Notes: generated by a model not told the origin, from the letters alone. 8,210 bases of DNA from Bacteroidota bacterium (GCA_009778375.1 WRJW01000172.1:1-8210); one strand, 5' to 3'. Positions 1-5,580 are shown, numbered from the stretch's first letter. A program made the numbers and translations.

Positions 1-473
1 TAGTCGCACCCATCCTGCACTTTGAGAAAAGATCGGGTACGGTCGCCCGAAGAGTAAGCGGGAAAAAAGGAGGTTGTTTGGTCGACGGGCGTAAGATAAC
101 AGCCGCCGACACCCTGTTCCATAAGGGCATCAGACCGTCGAAACAAATCGGCTTTTTGCGTGGAACCGATCACCATATCCACTCCTTCCATGTCATATAG
201 CTCCTTAGCTTGAAGCTGCGCATAGCAACCGGTAACGACCATACGAGCATTGGGGGCTATTTTGTGCAGGTGACGGATAATTTGGCGGCATTTTTTATCG
301 GCCTGTTCCGTTACCGAGCACGTATTGACCACGTATAAATCGGCAGTTTCGTGCTCAGACACCCGCACATAACCATGTCCTGTAAAGGTCCGCGCCCAGG
401 TCGAGGTCTCTGCAAAATTGAGTTTACAACCCAAACAGACAAATGCCACTCTTTTATTTTGGTCGTACCACAT
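1..473 (-). CDS. mtaB: MtaB-type tRNA t6A37 methylthiotransferase (3' part beyond window edge)
   Basis: Translating the minus strand from the ATG at 473 gives 157 complete codons before the window ends, so only the N-terminal third is present. Visible are the three cysteines of the methylthiotransferase domain that bind the auxiliary [4Fe-4S] cluster: C16 in CLGCKLNF, C52 in VNTCSVT and C83 in VTGCYAQ. The fragment ends at KVQDGCD, where C156 is the first cysteine of the radical-SAM CxxxCxxC motif; the rest and the TRAM domain are missing. MtaB (YqeV) enzymes convert t6A at position 37 of ANN-decoding tRNAs into ms2t6A. The CLGCKLNFAET opening fits MtaB better than MiaB or RimO, but without the C-terminus the subfamily is an inference. 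The ATG lies 6 bp after the folB stop, so it is probably the last known gene of the rsmI-like/folB/mtaB operon. No Shine-Dalgarno is visible. Confidence 0.9.
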   Translation of the reverse strand, partial: MWYDQNKRVAFVCLGCKLNFAETSTWARTFTGHGYVRVSEHETADLYVVNTCSVTEQADKKCRQIIRHLHKIAPNARMVVTGCYAQLQAKELYDMEGVDMVIGSTQKADLFRRSDALMEQGVGGCYLTPVDQTTSFFPAYSSGDRTRSFLKVQDGCD

Positions 474-479
474 ACAAGA

Positions 480-833
480 TTAATCTAAAGAGAGCACAAT
501 ACGAGAAGCCGCGATCTGTCCGCCCAAGGAGGGATTCAGTTTGGAGATGCAGACCCGGACTGCCCCCGCCTGCGAAAAGTCGGCTTTAATTCGCCGTATT
601 ATCCTCCCCGCTATATGTTCCAATAAATGAGACGACTGGCCCATTTCCTGCGCCACCGTATCGTAAACAGCTTGATAATTCACGGCATCTTCTAATCTGT
701 CCGATTGCACGCACGCAGACGAGGATGCTTCTATACGCACATCCACGCTAAAGTGGGCGCCAATCTGTCGTTCTTCGGCAAAACATCCGTGGTGGGCGTA
801 AAAACGCATGTCTAAAAGTTCTATCAACAACAT
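480..833 (-). CDS. folB: Dihydroneopterin aldolase
   Basis: FolB cleaves 7,8-dihydroneopterin to 6-hydroxymethyl-7,8-dihydropterin and glycolaldehyde in cytosolic folate synthesis. The 117-residue product has the family's usual length. It shows the N-terminal strand plus FYAHHGCFAEER motif (E20/E21, the substrate-binding acidic region), VNYQAVYDTV with the conserved Tyr at 53, LLEHIA (E72), and the KLNPS motif near the C-terminus whose Lys98 matches the catalytic lysine. The ATG at 833 is preferred. An in-frame TTG at 839 would add only two residues, and no ribosome binding site favours it. The gene lies 23 bp downstream of the RsmI-like gene and ends 6 bp before mtaB on the same strand, which suggests one transcript. 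The neighbours are not folate genes, so the operon looks like a general housekeeping mixture. No anomaly is seen. Confidence 0.93.
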   Translation of the reverse strand: MLLIELLDMRFYAHHGCFAEERQIGAHFSVDVRIEASSSACVQSDRLEDAVNYQAVYDTVAQEMGQSSHLLEHIAGRIIRRIKADFSQAGAVRVCISKLNPSLGGQIAASRIVLSLD

Positions 834-856
834 ACTCAAATTTTTATTATCAATAT

Positions 857-1576
857 CTAATCTTGCGATCTTCCCAAAGCAAAAACAGCAGGTACTTTAT
901 GAATCGGAGGAAGAGGGGCGTGTCGCCATTGGTCGATGGTTTGGGTAAAAATAAAGGCATCCGGATCCGTTAGTTTTGCCGCCACGCAAAGAAGCGTTTG
1001 GGGGGCGCATACTTCTAAAACAGTTTTAAAAAGGGGGATATTTCGATAAGGGGTTTCGATTAAGATTTGCGTCTGATTATCCTGTGTCGATCTTTTTTCT
1101 AATTGCCTTATCGTTGCTTTACGTTCCTGGGGCAAAATCGGCAAGTAGCCCGCAAAGGCAAAGGATTGGCCGTTCAATCCCGATGCCATAAGGGCCAACA
1201 TCAGCGAAGAAGGTCCAACCAAAGGTACCACTTTGATCCCTTTTTGATGAGCCAGCGCTACTAAGGCAGCGCCGGGATCCGCTACGGCGGGCAGACCCGC
1301 CTCGCTCATCAAACCCATATCTTTTCCCTCCAACAAAGGTTGCAACATTAAATCATATTCCTGAGGGTTCGTATGTTCGTTTAACACAAAAAAACACACT
1401 TCGTCCAGTTGACCTTTTAATCCGGCAACCGATAAATAACGTCTACCCGTCCGCAACTCCTCCACCACATAGTAGCGCAGTCGGGGAATCATGGCCAATG
1501 TGCCTTGTGGAAGGGCGTTGGATAAAGGCCCCTCGGCCAAGGGAGCGGGAATCAAATAGAGGGTTCCATATAACAT
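857..1576 (-). CDS. RsmI-like SAM-dependent methyltransferase (tetrapyrrole methylase fold)
   Basis: The 239-residue protein has the hallmarks of the RsmI/YraL family, which 2'-O-methylates C1402 of 16S rRNA. These are GLMSEAGLPAVADPG (residues 88-102, counterpart of the SDAGTPxISDPG loop), PLVGPSSLMLALMASGLNG (118-136) and the FAGYLP stretch at 141-146. IETPYR at 173-178 matches the ESPHR block. It differs from textbook RsmI in being shorter (E. coli about 286 residues) and in its N-terminus, where the usual VATPIGNLxD segment is replaced by LIPAPLAEGPLSNALP. Bacteroidota commonly carry such a variant, so the rRNA target is an inference and I give no symbol. The ATG at 1576 lies 4 nt after a TACTTTTG promoter box, so the mRNA may be leaderless. 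It is the first gene of the leftward operon with folB and mtaB. Confidence 0.82.
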   Translation of the reverse strand: MLYGTLYLIPAPLAEGPLSNALPQGTLAMIPRLRYYVVEELRTGRRYLSVAGLKGQLDEVCFFVLNEHTNPQEYDLMLQPLLEGKDMGLMSEAGLPAVADPGAALVALAHQKGIKVVPLVGPSSLMLALMASGLNGQSFAFAGYLPILPQERKATIRQLEKRSTQDNQTQILIETPYRNIPLFKTVLEVCAPQTLLCVAAKLTDPDAFIFTQTIDQWRHAPLPPIHKVPAVFALGRSQD

Positions 1577-1580
1577 TGTA

Positions 1581-1588
1581 CAAAAGTA
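1581..1588 (-). promoter_or_regulatory. -7 promoter box (TACTTTTG) of the rsmI-like/folB/mtaB operon
   Basis: Read on the minus strand this is TACTTTTG, a perfect match to the Bacteroidota sigma-A -7 consensus TAnnTTTG. The last G is 4 nt from the ATG at 1576, so transcription should begin at or next to the start codon. No convincing TTTG -33 box is seen at the usual 19-21 bp spacing. Confidence 0.6.
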
Positions 1589-1589
1589 T

Positions 1590-1597
1590 TAAATTTG
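1590..1597 (+). promoter_or_regulatory. -7 promoter box (TAAATTTG) of the MBL-fold hydrolase gene
   Basis: TAAATTTG matches the Bacteroidota -7 consensus TAnnTTTG exactly and ends 4 nt before the ATG at 1602. It stands back to back with the minus-strand box at 1581-1588, with only base 1589 between them. The geometry predicts a leaderless or nearly leaderless mRNA. No clear -33 box is seen. Confidence 0.6.
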
Positions 1598-1601
1598 TAG
1601 C

Positions 1602-2399
1602 ATGAACCCAAATCTTATATTCTTAGGTACCGGAACTTCACAGGGAATACCTATAATAGGTTGTAAATGTAATGTATGCCGGTCCAGCCATCTCAAAGAT
1701 AAACGGCTGCGCACATCGGCATACGTAGAATACATGGGATTGCGCCTGTTGATCGACGCCGGGCCGGACTTTCGCCAGCAATTACTCAGGGCCAACATCA
1801 ACAACGTGGACGCCATACTGCTGACCCACGAACACAAAGACCACACCGCCGGATTAGACGACGTGCGCGCCTTTAATTACATCAACAAAAAGGCGATGGA
1901 TATATATGCCGAAGAGCGGGTACAGCACGCCGTCAAGCAAGAGTTCAGCTATGCTTTTGAAGAGCACAAATATCCGGGGGCACCCGAATTTTCTCTGCAT
2001 ACCATTGACGAGCATACTTTCCATATTGGGCCTGTATGTATCAAACCTATTCGGGTATGGCATGCCCACTTGCCGATTCTGGGTTTCCGAATCGCCGACC
2101 TCGCCTATATTACAGACGCCAGCAACCTTGCAGATTCGGAGTTGCCTAAACTCAAAAATTTGTCAGTATTAGTACTCAATGCCGTCCGGCCCAAACCACA
2201 CGCCTCACATTTTAGCCTGCAGCAGGCCATTGATATGGCAAAAAAAATCGGAGCACAACAAACCTACTTGACGCACATATCGCACCAAATGGGTCTGCAT
2301 GACGATGTAGAAAAAGAATTGCCGTCAGGGATAATGCTGGCCTACGACGGGCTAACTATTGAGCCGGATACCCTACCGGTTGTCCAAGGGTTACCTTAG
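1602..2399 (+). CDS. PhnP-like metallo-beta-lactamase-fold hydrolase
   Basis: This 265-residue protein is an MBL-fold metal-dependent hydrolase, probably a phosphodiesterase. The dinuclear metal motif THEHKDH is at 75-81, with further likely ligands at H154/H156 (WHAHLPILGFRI), D172 (YITDAS) and H225/H228 (THISHQ). An N-terminal GCKCNVC (C21, C23, C26) matches the extra structural zinc site known from PhnP, the 5-phosphoribosyl 1,2-cyclic phosphate phosphodiesterase. No other phn genes are nearby, and Bacteroidota generally carry this gene without a C-P lyase operon, so the substrate is unknown. The start is fixed because the first strand (NLIFLGTGTSQGIP) begins at residue 4. It diverges from the RsmI-like gene across 25 bp, and its last 44 bp overlap the 3' end of the convergent nitroreductase gene. 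There is no signal peptide, so it is cytosolic. Confidence 0.88.
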   Translation: MNPNLIFLGTGTSQGIPIIGCKCNVCRSSHLKDKRLRTSAYVEYMGLRLLIDAGPDFRQQLLRANINNVDAILLTHEHKDHTAGLDDVRAFNYINKKAMDIYAEERVQHAVKQEFSYAFEEHKYPGAPEFSLHTIDEHTFHIGPVCIKPIRVWHAHLPILGFRIADLAYITDASNLADSELPKLKNLSVLVLNAVRPKPHASHFSLQQAIDMAKKIGAQQTYLTHISHQMGLHDDVEKELPSGIMLAYDGLTIEPDTLPVVQGLP

Positions 2400-2973
2400 C
2401 GTTTTCCAAGTCCAAAAGTTTCACAATTGCAGGACGGTTTACCTGGCCAATTATAACCGTAGCCAACCCTTCGGAAGCGCAGTACAGGTACACGTTCTGT
2501 CCTATAAAGCCGGTATCGGTAGCCGAATAAAACTCCTTGGAAGCATCATCGTAGCGACCCATACGGTTAAAATCAGCCACATACACGAGCAACACTCCGC
2601 TTGGAGCTCCTTGCCTTGCTGCTTCGGAACGATGATCGCCTGCCAGTTTAAAGATCAGGGTATGCTTTATTCGATCGTACAGGTAGACGCCGTCGGCAAG
2701 AAAGAGATATACATCAATTTCCTGATTGTTGGAGGCGGTCGGAGCCGTCATCCTTCCATCAGGTCGATTGATGCCGGTAGCAGCCCATAATAAATTGGAT
2801 AAATGCTCCGGAGAGAGGGGCTTCTCGGCCATACTCCGATTGGTTGCGCGTTCGTTAAGGGCCTGCATCAGGGGTTTTCCTCCCGTTGTGCGGGGTTTGG
2901 GCAAAACAATGTCCTGGGCACAAAGACCGGACACTAACAGACTTAAAGTCATAATGGTAATAAAACGTTTCAT
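2356..2973 (-). CDS. Exported SagB/ThcOx-like nitroreductase-family protein
   Basis: The 205-residue protein opens with a signal peptide: MKR, a hydrophobic stretch to about residue 17, then LCAQ, with cleavage likely near residues 20-21. The Cys at 18 lacks a normal lipobox, so it is probably not a lipoprotein. The mature part is a compact nitroreductase fold of the SagB/ThcOx kind. It has RATNRS at 42-47 (FMN phosphate-binding arginines), LSNLLWAATGINRPDGRMTAPTA at 58-80, DTGFIGQNVYLYCASEGLATV at 153-173 and the terminal GQPVGYP. This family typically binds FMN and carries out two-electron redox reactions; some members dehydrogenate azolines in peptide natural products. No peptide-precursor, cyclodehydratase or transporter gene is nearby, so a role in such synthesis is not supported. 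It lies 60 bp downstream of mnmA and its 3' end overlaps the convergent MBL gene by 44 bp. Confidence 0.85.
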   Translation of the reverse strand: MKRFITIMTLSLLVSGLCAQDIVLPKPRTTGGKPLMQALNERATNRSMAEKPLSPEHLSNLLWAATGINRPDGRMTAPTASNNQEIDVYLFLADGVYLYDRIKHTLIFKLAGDHRSEAARQGAPSGVLLVYVADFNRMGRYDDASKEFYSATDTGFIGQNVYLYCASEGLATVIIGQVNRPAIVKLLDLENAKVTLGQPVGYPAQ

Positions 2974-2996
2974 TTTATGAATAATTGTGGTATGAT

Positions 2997-3026
2997 CAAC
3001 TTATATTAGACCCCGTTTTATACAAA
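2997..3026 (-). promoter_or_regulatory. Possible promoter of the nitroreductase gene
   Basis: On the minus strand a TTTG (3023-3026) precedes TAAGTTG (2997-3003) by 19 bp, resembling the Bacteroidota -33 TTTG and a degenerate -7 box. This would place a start in the 60-bp gap after mnmA. The -7 match is imperfect, and read-through from mnmA is equally possible. Confidence 0.28.
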
Positions 3027-3033
3027 GGTTTAA

Positions 3034-4218
3034 TTACGCAATGGCACCGGACCCCATGAGCTCTTCGCCCCTATACCATACGGCAAATTGTCCGGGTGTA
3101 ATTCCTCGCTGAGGTTGGTAAAAATCAATAAACAAGCCTTGTCGCACCCGAAACAGCACGGCTCTCTGTAGTGGTTGTCGATACCTGATGCGCACGTCAT
3201 AAGCGCCCTGATCTCCTACCCGCATCTCCAAATCCGGCGCAATCCAATGTATCTCCTGCTCCTTGATAAAGAGTGCTTTTCTGTACAAACCGAGGTGTTC
3301 CTGCCCTTCGCCCACGTAAATAATATTTTCCTGCACATCCGTATCCAATACAAACAGGGGTTGGAGATGACCTCCAATACCCAAGCCTTTACGCTGGCCA
3401 ATCGTATAAAAATGCGCCCCCTGATGGGAACCTACTCTTTTGCCCGATTCCCGCCGATACCTGAAAGGCGCCGCACGTTCTATCAGTTCGGCCGGAGCTT
3501 CTACCTCCTCAAACACTTGATAACACTTAACGGGATGGTGATAATAATCGGCAAAAATTTCTACCACAGGCCCCTCTTTGACAGCCAGTTGCTGCTGCAA
3601 AAAGAGGGGTAAATCAACCTTACCCACAAAACAAATTCCCTGAGAATCTTTTTTTTCTGCCGAAGGTAACGCTGCTTTAGCCGCCAAACGACGTACCTCA
3701 GATTTACACAAATGCCCGATGGGAAAGACCGCTTTGGACAGTTGCTCTTGAGAGAGTTGACACAAAAAATAGGATTGATCTTTATTCACGTCGACTCCCG
3801 CCAACAAACGAAAACGACCATCGGATCGTTGTTCCGACCGGACATAATGGCCCGTTGCCACAGCATCTACTCCCAAATCAAGGGCGTAGCGTAGAAAAGC
3901 GTCAAATTTTACCTCTCGATTGCAAAGCACGTCCGGATTGGGGGTCCTCCCCCGTGCATACTCTGCAAACATATACTCCACAACTCTTTGGCGGTAGGTA
4001 TCACTTAGATCAACAAAATGAAAAGGAATCCCCAACTTTTTGGCTACCATTTCGGCAATCGCCCGCTCTTCTTCCCATTCGCAATCACCATGCAACGTTC
4101 CCGCCGTGTTGTGCCAGTTTTGCATAAACAAACCGATTACATGGTCTCCCTGCTCCTTAAGCAGCAAGGCCGCCACGCTCGAATCCACTCCTCCCGAAAG
4201 ACCTACGGCAATCTTCAT
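3034..4218 (-). CDS. mnmA: tRNA-specific 2-thiouridylase MnmA
   Basis: MnmA adenylates and thiolates C2 of the wobble uridine (U34) in Lys, Glu and Gln tRNAs. The 394-residue product has the PP-loop SGGVDSS (8-14), the catalytic pair C99 (NPDVLCN) and C196 (GICFVG), GHYVR at 123-127, KDQSYFL at 146-152, and the HQGAHFYTIGQRKGLGIGG block at 265-283 followed by the C-terminal beta-barrel ending in MGSGAIA. Residues 217-264 form a longer connector than in E. coli MnmA; such an insertion is typical of Bacteroidota homologues as I recall them. The ATG at 4218 shares ATGA with the stop of the upstream ATPase, so translation is probably coupled to it. No clear promoter box precedes mnmA within the end of the ATPase gene. 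All active-site residues are present, so it should be functional. Confidence 0.97.
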   Translation of the reverse strand: MKIAVGLSGGVDSSVAALLLKEQGDHVIGLFMQNWHNTAGTLHGDCEWEEERAIAEMVAKKLGIPFHFVDLSDTYRQRVVEYMFAEYARGRTPNPDVLCNREVKFDAFLRYALDLGVDAVATGHYVRSEQRSDGRFRLLAGVDVNKDQSYFLCQLSQEQLSKAVFPIGHLCKSEVRRLAAKAALPSAEKKDSQGICFVGKVDLPLFLQQQLAVKEGPVVEIFADYYHHPVKCYQVFEEVEAPAELIERAAPFRYRRESGKRVGSHQGAHFYTIGQRKGLGIGGHLQPLFVLDTDVQENIIYVGEGQEHLGLYRKALFIKEQEIHWIAPDLEMRVGDQGAYDVRIRYRQPLQRAVLFRVRQGLFIDFYQPQRGITPGQFAVWYRGEELMGSGAIA

Positions 4219-5357
4219 TTCACGCTGTTGTCTAATGTTATAAAATCCCGAAAATCTTCGGGTGTAACCAATCGATAATTGCTGTTCGGATAATTTTCGG
4301 CAAAACTCTTAGGCAGTTTAGCATTGGATTTTGGATTGTACTTAAATTCAAAAGCGGACAATAGTCCATCCTCTTCTTCAATCAAATCAATCTCTTGTTG
4401 TTCATGCGTCCGCCAAAAATAAAGTTGTGCATAGCGGCCCGTATATGCATTTCGCTTTATCCGTTCACACACCATCAGGTTTTCCCACAATGCCCCTGTA
4501 TCGCTACGTAATTTAAGCGGAGCAAAATTGGAAATAACGGCATTGCGGACCCCATTGTCGTAAAAATATATTTTCTTCCCCTTTTTAATCTCGTTGCGCA
4601 TGTTACGGTTAAACGATTCCAAACGAAAAACTACAAAACACTTCTCCAACAAATTAATGTAATTTTCGACCGTTTCTTTATCTATGCCGATCAAATTAGC
4701 AAGTTCGTTGTATGAAACCTCATTACCGAGTTGCAAAGCCAATGCCCGAACCAATTTTTGCAGCACATCGGGCTTCTTAATGCCCCTAAACGAAAACAAA
4801 TCTTTATACAGATAGTTGTTGGTCAGGGTAATTAAATTTTGCTTGGCATCGGCCGGATGGGTAACAATCTCCGGATAAAGGCCGTAAATCATTCTCTGTT
4901 CCAAAAGGCGGCGTTCTTCTCTTGGGGTAGTATGGGCAGCCAATTCCGTAAGGGAAAAGGGATACAGCATACGTTCAATGATCCTGCCCGTAGCCGGCTC
5001 ATTAATGCCTCCGGCTAATTCTAATGATGATGATCCGGTTACAATAACGTGGGCAGTATTGTTTTTTAAATCTCCTATCATTTTTATAGTCAGCCCAATA
5101 TTTTTTACACGCTGAGCTTCGTCAATAAAAACAAATTCGTAGGGTGCAATAAGATGCCAAAGTTCGGTAGACGATTTTTCTTCTATCATCAACCGATCAT
5201 CCACATTATCGCAATTGATTAAAAGCGATTTGGTTTTTCCCATAAGCATCTCTTCGAGCATGGTAGTCTTTCCCACCTGACGCGCCCCCAGCAAAACGAT
5301 GACCTTTTTTTTATTCAGGTCGTTTAACATGAACGGTGCAAGAATTCGTTGAATCAT
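4215..5357 (-). CDS. AAA_14 / DUF4143 ATP-binding protein
   Basis: The 380-residue protein begins with an AAA_14 P-loop domain: Walker A GARQVGKT (24-31), Walker B FVFIDEAQ (75-82) and a sensor-like VTGSSS (106-111). A helix-turn-helix-like stretch follows (about 214-245, VSYNELANLIGIDKETVENY). The DUF4143 region shows YFYDNGVRNAV (264-274), GALWENLMVCERIK (288-301) and QEIDLIEEEDGLLSAFEFK (321-339). The last has the D...ExK pattern (D324, E337, K339) of PD-(D/E)xK nuclease-like folds, to which DUF4143 is related. Cellular function of the family is largely unknown; members are common and patchily distributed in Bacteroidota and archaea. Three 60-base samples of this gene gave 22, 25 and 22 G+C (about 38%), against 35 in mnmA, 37 in cdd and 30 in the glucosaminidase gene, which hints at transfer. 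The start ATG at 5357 follows a TATATTTG box and two palindromes. The stop overlaps mnmA by 4 bp. Confidence 0.9.
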   Translation of the reverse strand: MIQRILAPFMLNDLNKKKVIVLLGARQVGKTTMLEEMLMGKTKSLLINCDNVDDRLMIEEKSSTELWHLIAPYEFVFIDEAQRVKNIGLTIKMIGDLKNNTAHVIVTGSSSLELAGGINEPATGRIIERMLYPFSLTELAAHTTPREERRLLEQRMIYGLYPEIVTHPADAKQNLITLTNNYLYKDLFSFRGIKKPDVLQKLVRALALQLGNEVSYNELANLIGIDKETVENYINLLEKCFVVFRLESFNRNMRNEIKKGKKIYFYDNGVRNAVISNFAPLKLRSDTGALWENLMVCERIKRNAYTGRYAQLYFWRTHEQQEIDLIEEEDGLLSAFEFKYNPKSNAKLPKSFAENYPNSNYRLVTPEDFRDFITLDNSVK

Positions 5358-5375
5358 GTTTTTAAATATTTAAGG

Positions 5376-5383
5376 CAAATATA
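5376..5383 (-). promoter_or_regulatory. -7 promoter box (TATATTTG) of the ATPase-mnmA operon
   Basis: On the minus strand this reads TATATTTG, a perfect TAnnTTTG, about 18 nt before the ATPase ATG at 5357. The 26-bp palindrome at 5386-5411 begins 2 bp upstream and fills the space where the -33 element would lie, where no TTTG is seen. The arrangement is what an operator overlapping a promoter would look like. Confidence 0.55.
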
Positions 5384-5385
5384 CA

Positions 5386-5411
5386 AATTTTTCGGTTTAA
5401 ACCGAAAAATT
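5386..5411. repeat. Perfect 26-bp palindrome 1 (core CGGTTTAAACCG)
   Basis: The 13-bp arms are perfectly complementary with no loop, centred between 5398 and 5399; the left arm reads AATTTTTCGGTTT. It shares its central 22 bases with palindrome 2. It lies immediately upstream of the ATPase -7 box. Possible roles are a dimeric repressor operator, a mobile-element end, or a cruciform or hairpin in the transcript. Confidence 0.9.
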
Positions 5412-5417
5412 CGGTTT
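5410..5417 (+). repeat. Half-site TTCGGTTT between the palindromes
   Basis: An extra copy of the half-site TTCGGTTT lies between the two palindromes, overlapping the last two bases of the first (5410-5411) and the first three of the second (5415-5417). Plus-strand half-sites therefore start at 5391, 5410 and 5423. Confidence 0.6.
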
Positions 5418-5446
5418 ATTTTTTCGGTTTAAACCGAAAAAATAAA
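5415..5446. repeat. Perfect 32-bp palindrome 2 (core CGGTTTAAACCG)
   Basis: The 16-bp arms are perfectly complementary, centred between 5430 and 5431; the left arm reads TTTATTTTTTCGGTTT. The centre is 32 bp, about three helical turns, from that of palindrome 1. The arm next to ffs supplies the T-rich tract immediately after the ffs closing stem, so the site may act both in ffs termination and in control of the ATPase. Confidence 0.9.
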
Positions 5447-5455
5447 GGGGCAAGC
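5437..5455 (-). terminator. Probable ffs terminator
   Basis: Reading the minus strand, the 3' strand of the ffs closing stem (GCUUGCCCC, 5455-5447) is followed directly by UUUAUUUUUU (5446-5437). A GC-rich stem end plus U-tract fits intrinsic termination at the natural 3' end of the RNA. The U-tract is also an arm of palindrome 2, whose own hairpin lacks a following U-run. Confidence 0.5.
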
Positions 5456-5545
5456 GGCATATATCGCACCGCTACAACCACCTACCCTTGCTGCCTTCCG
5501 ACCCTGGGGGAGTTCAGTGGGAGCTGGTCGTATAAGACTTACCCC
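5447..5545 (-). ncRNA. ffs: Signal recognition particle RNA, small bacterial (4.5S-like) type
   Basis: The minus strand contains the universal SRP RNA domain IV signature CCCAGGGUCGGAAGGCAGCA. Its GGAA tetraloop, closed by C-G, U-G and G-C pairs, is flanked by the CCAGG / AGCA internal loop that binds Ffh, and CCC / GGG pairs follow. The proposed ends, GGGGUAAGU (5545-5537) and GCUUGCCCC (5455-5447), pair over 9 bp including two G-U pairs, giving a hairpin RNA of about 99 nt. This is the short type without an Alu domain. The RNA scaffolds Ffh and FtsY in co-translational targeting of membrane proteins. A TACCTTTG box ends 4 nt before the proposed 5' G and a U-tract follows the 3' end, so both ends agree with the transcription signals. 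It lies 35 bp after the cdd stop but appears to have its own promoter. Confidence 0.93.
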
Positions 5546-5548
5546 GCA

Positions 5549-5556
5549 CAAAGGTA
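5549..5556 (-). promoter_or_regulatory. -7 promoter box (TACCTTTG) of ffs
   Basis: On the minus strand this is TACCTTTG, matching TAnnTTTG, followed by TGC and then the GGGG that opens the RNA's closing stem. The predicted start at about 5545 coincides with the structural 5' end, which supports both calls. A -33 box is not evident. Confidence 0.65.
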
Positions 5557-5580
5557 ATACTTTTTCCCGGACTTCCGACT

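Noticed and set aside
2359..2790. Open plus-strand frame of 143 codons opposite the nitroreductase gene
   Set aside because: It is antisense to a gene with clear family motifs, its translation shows no recognisable domain, and no promoter box precedes it.
3175..3612. Open plus-strand frame of 145 codons opposite mnmA
   Set aside because: It is the mirror of a strongly conserved mnmA region and its translation has no family resemblance or signals.
4247..4262. CCCGAA-AATC-TTCGGG hairpin near the 3' end of the ATPase gene, upstream of mnmA
   Set aside because: A 6-bp stem inside coding sequence with no U-tract; it superficially recalls the upstream palindromes but lacks the CGGTTT core, so chance is likely.
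5386..5446. CRISPR or tandem-repeat interpretation of the palindromes
   Set aside because: There are only two units with a 3-base gap between them, no spacers and no cas genes; each unit is an inverted repeat.
5386..5446. Palindromes as simple intrinsic terminators
   Set aside because: Neither hairpin is followed by a U-run on either strand, and the arms are AT-rich at the base; only the ffs stem plus its U-tract fits that role.
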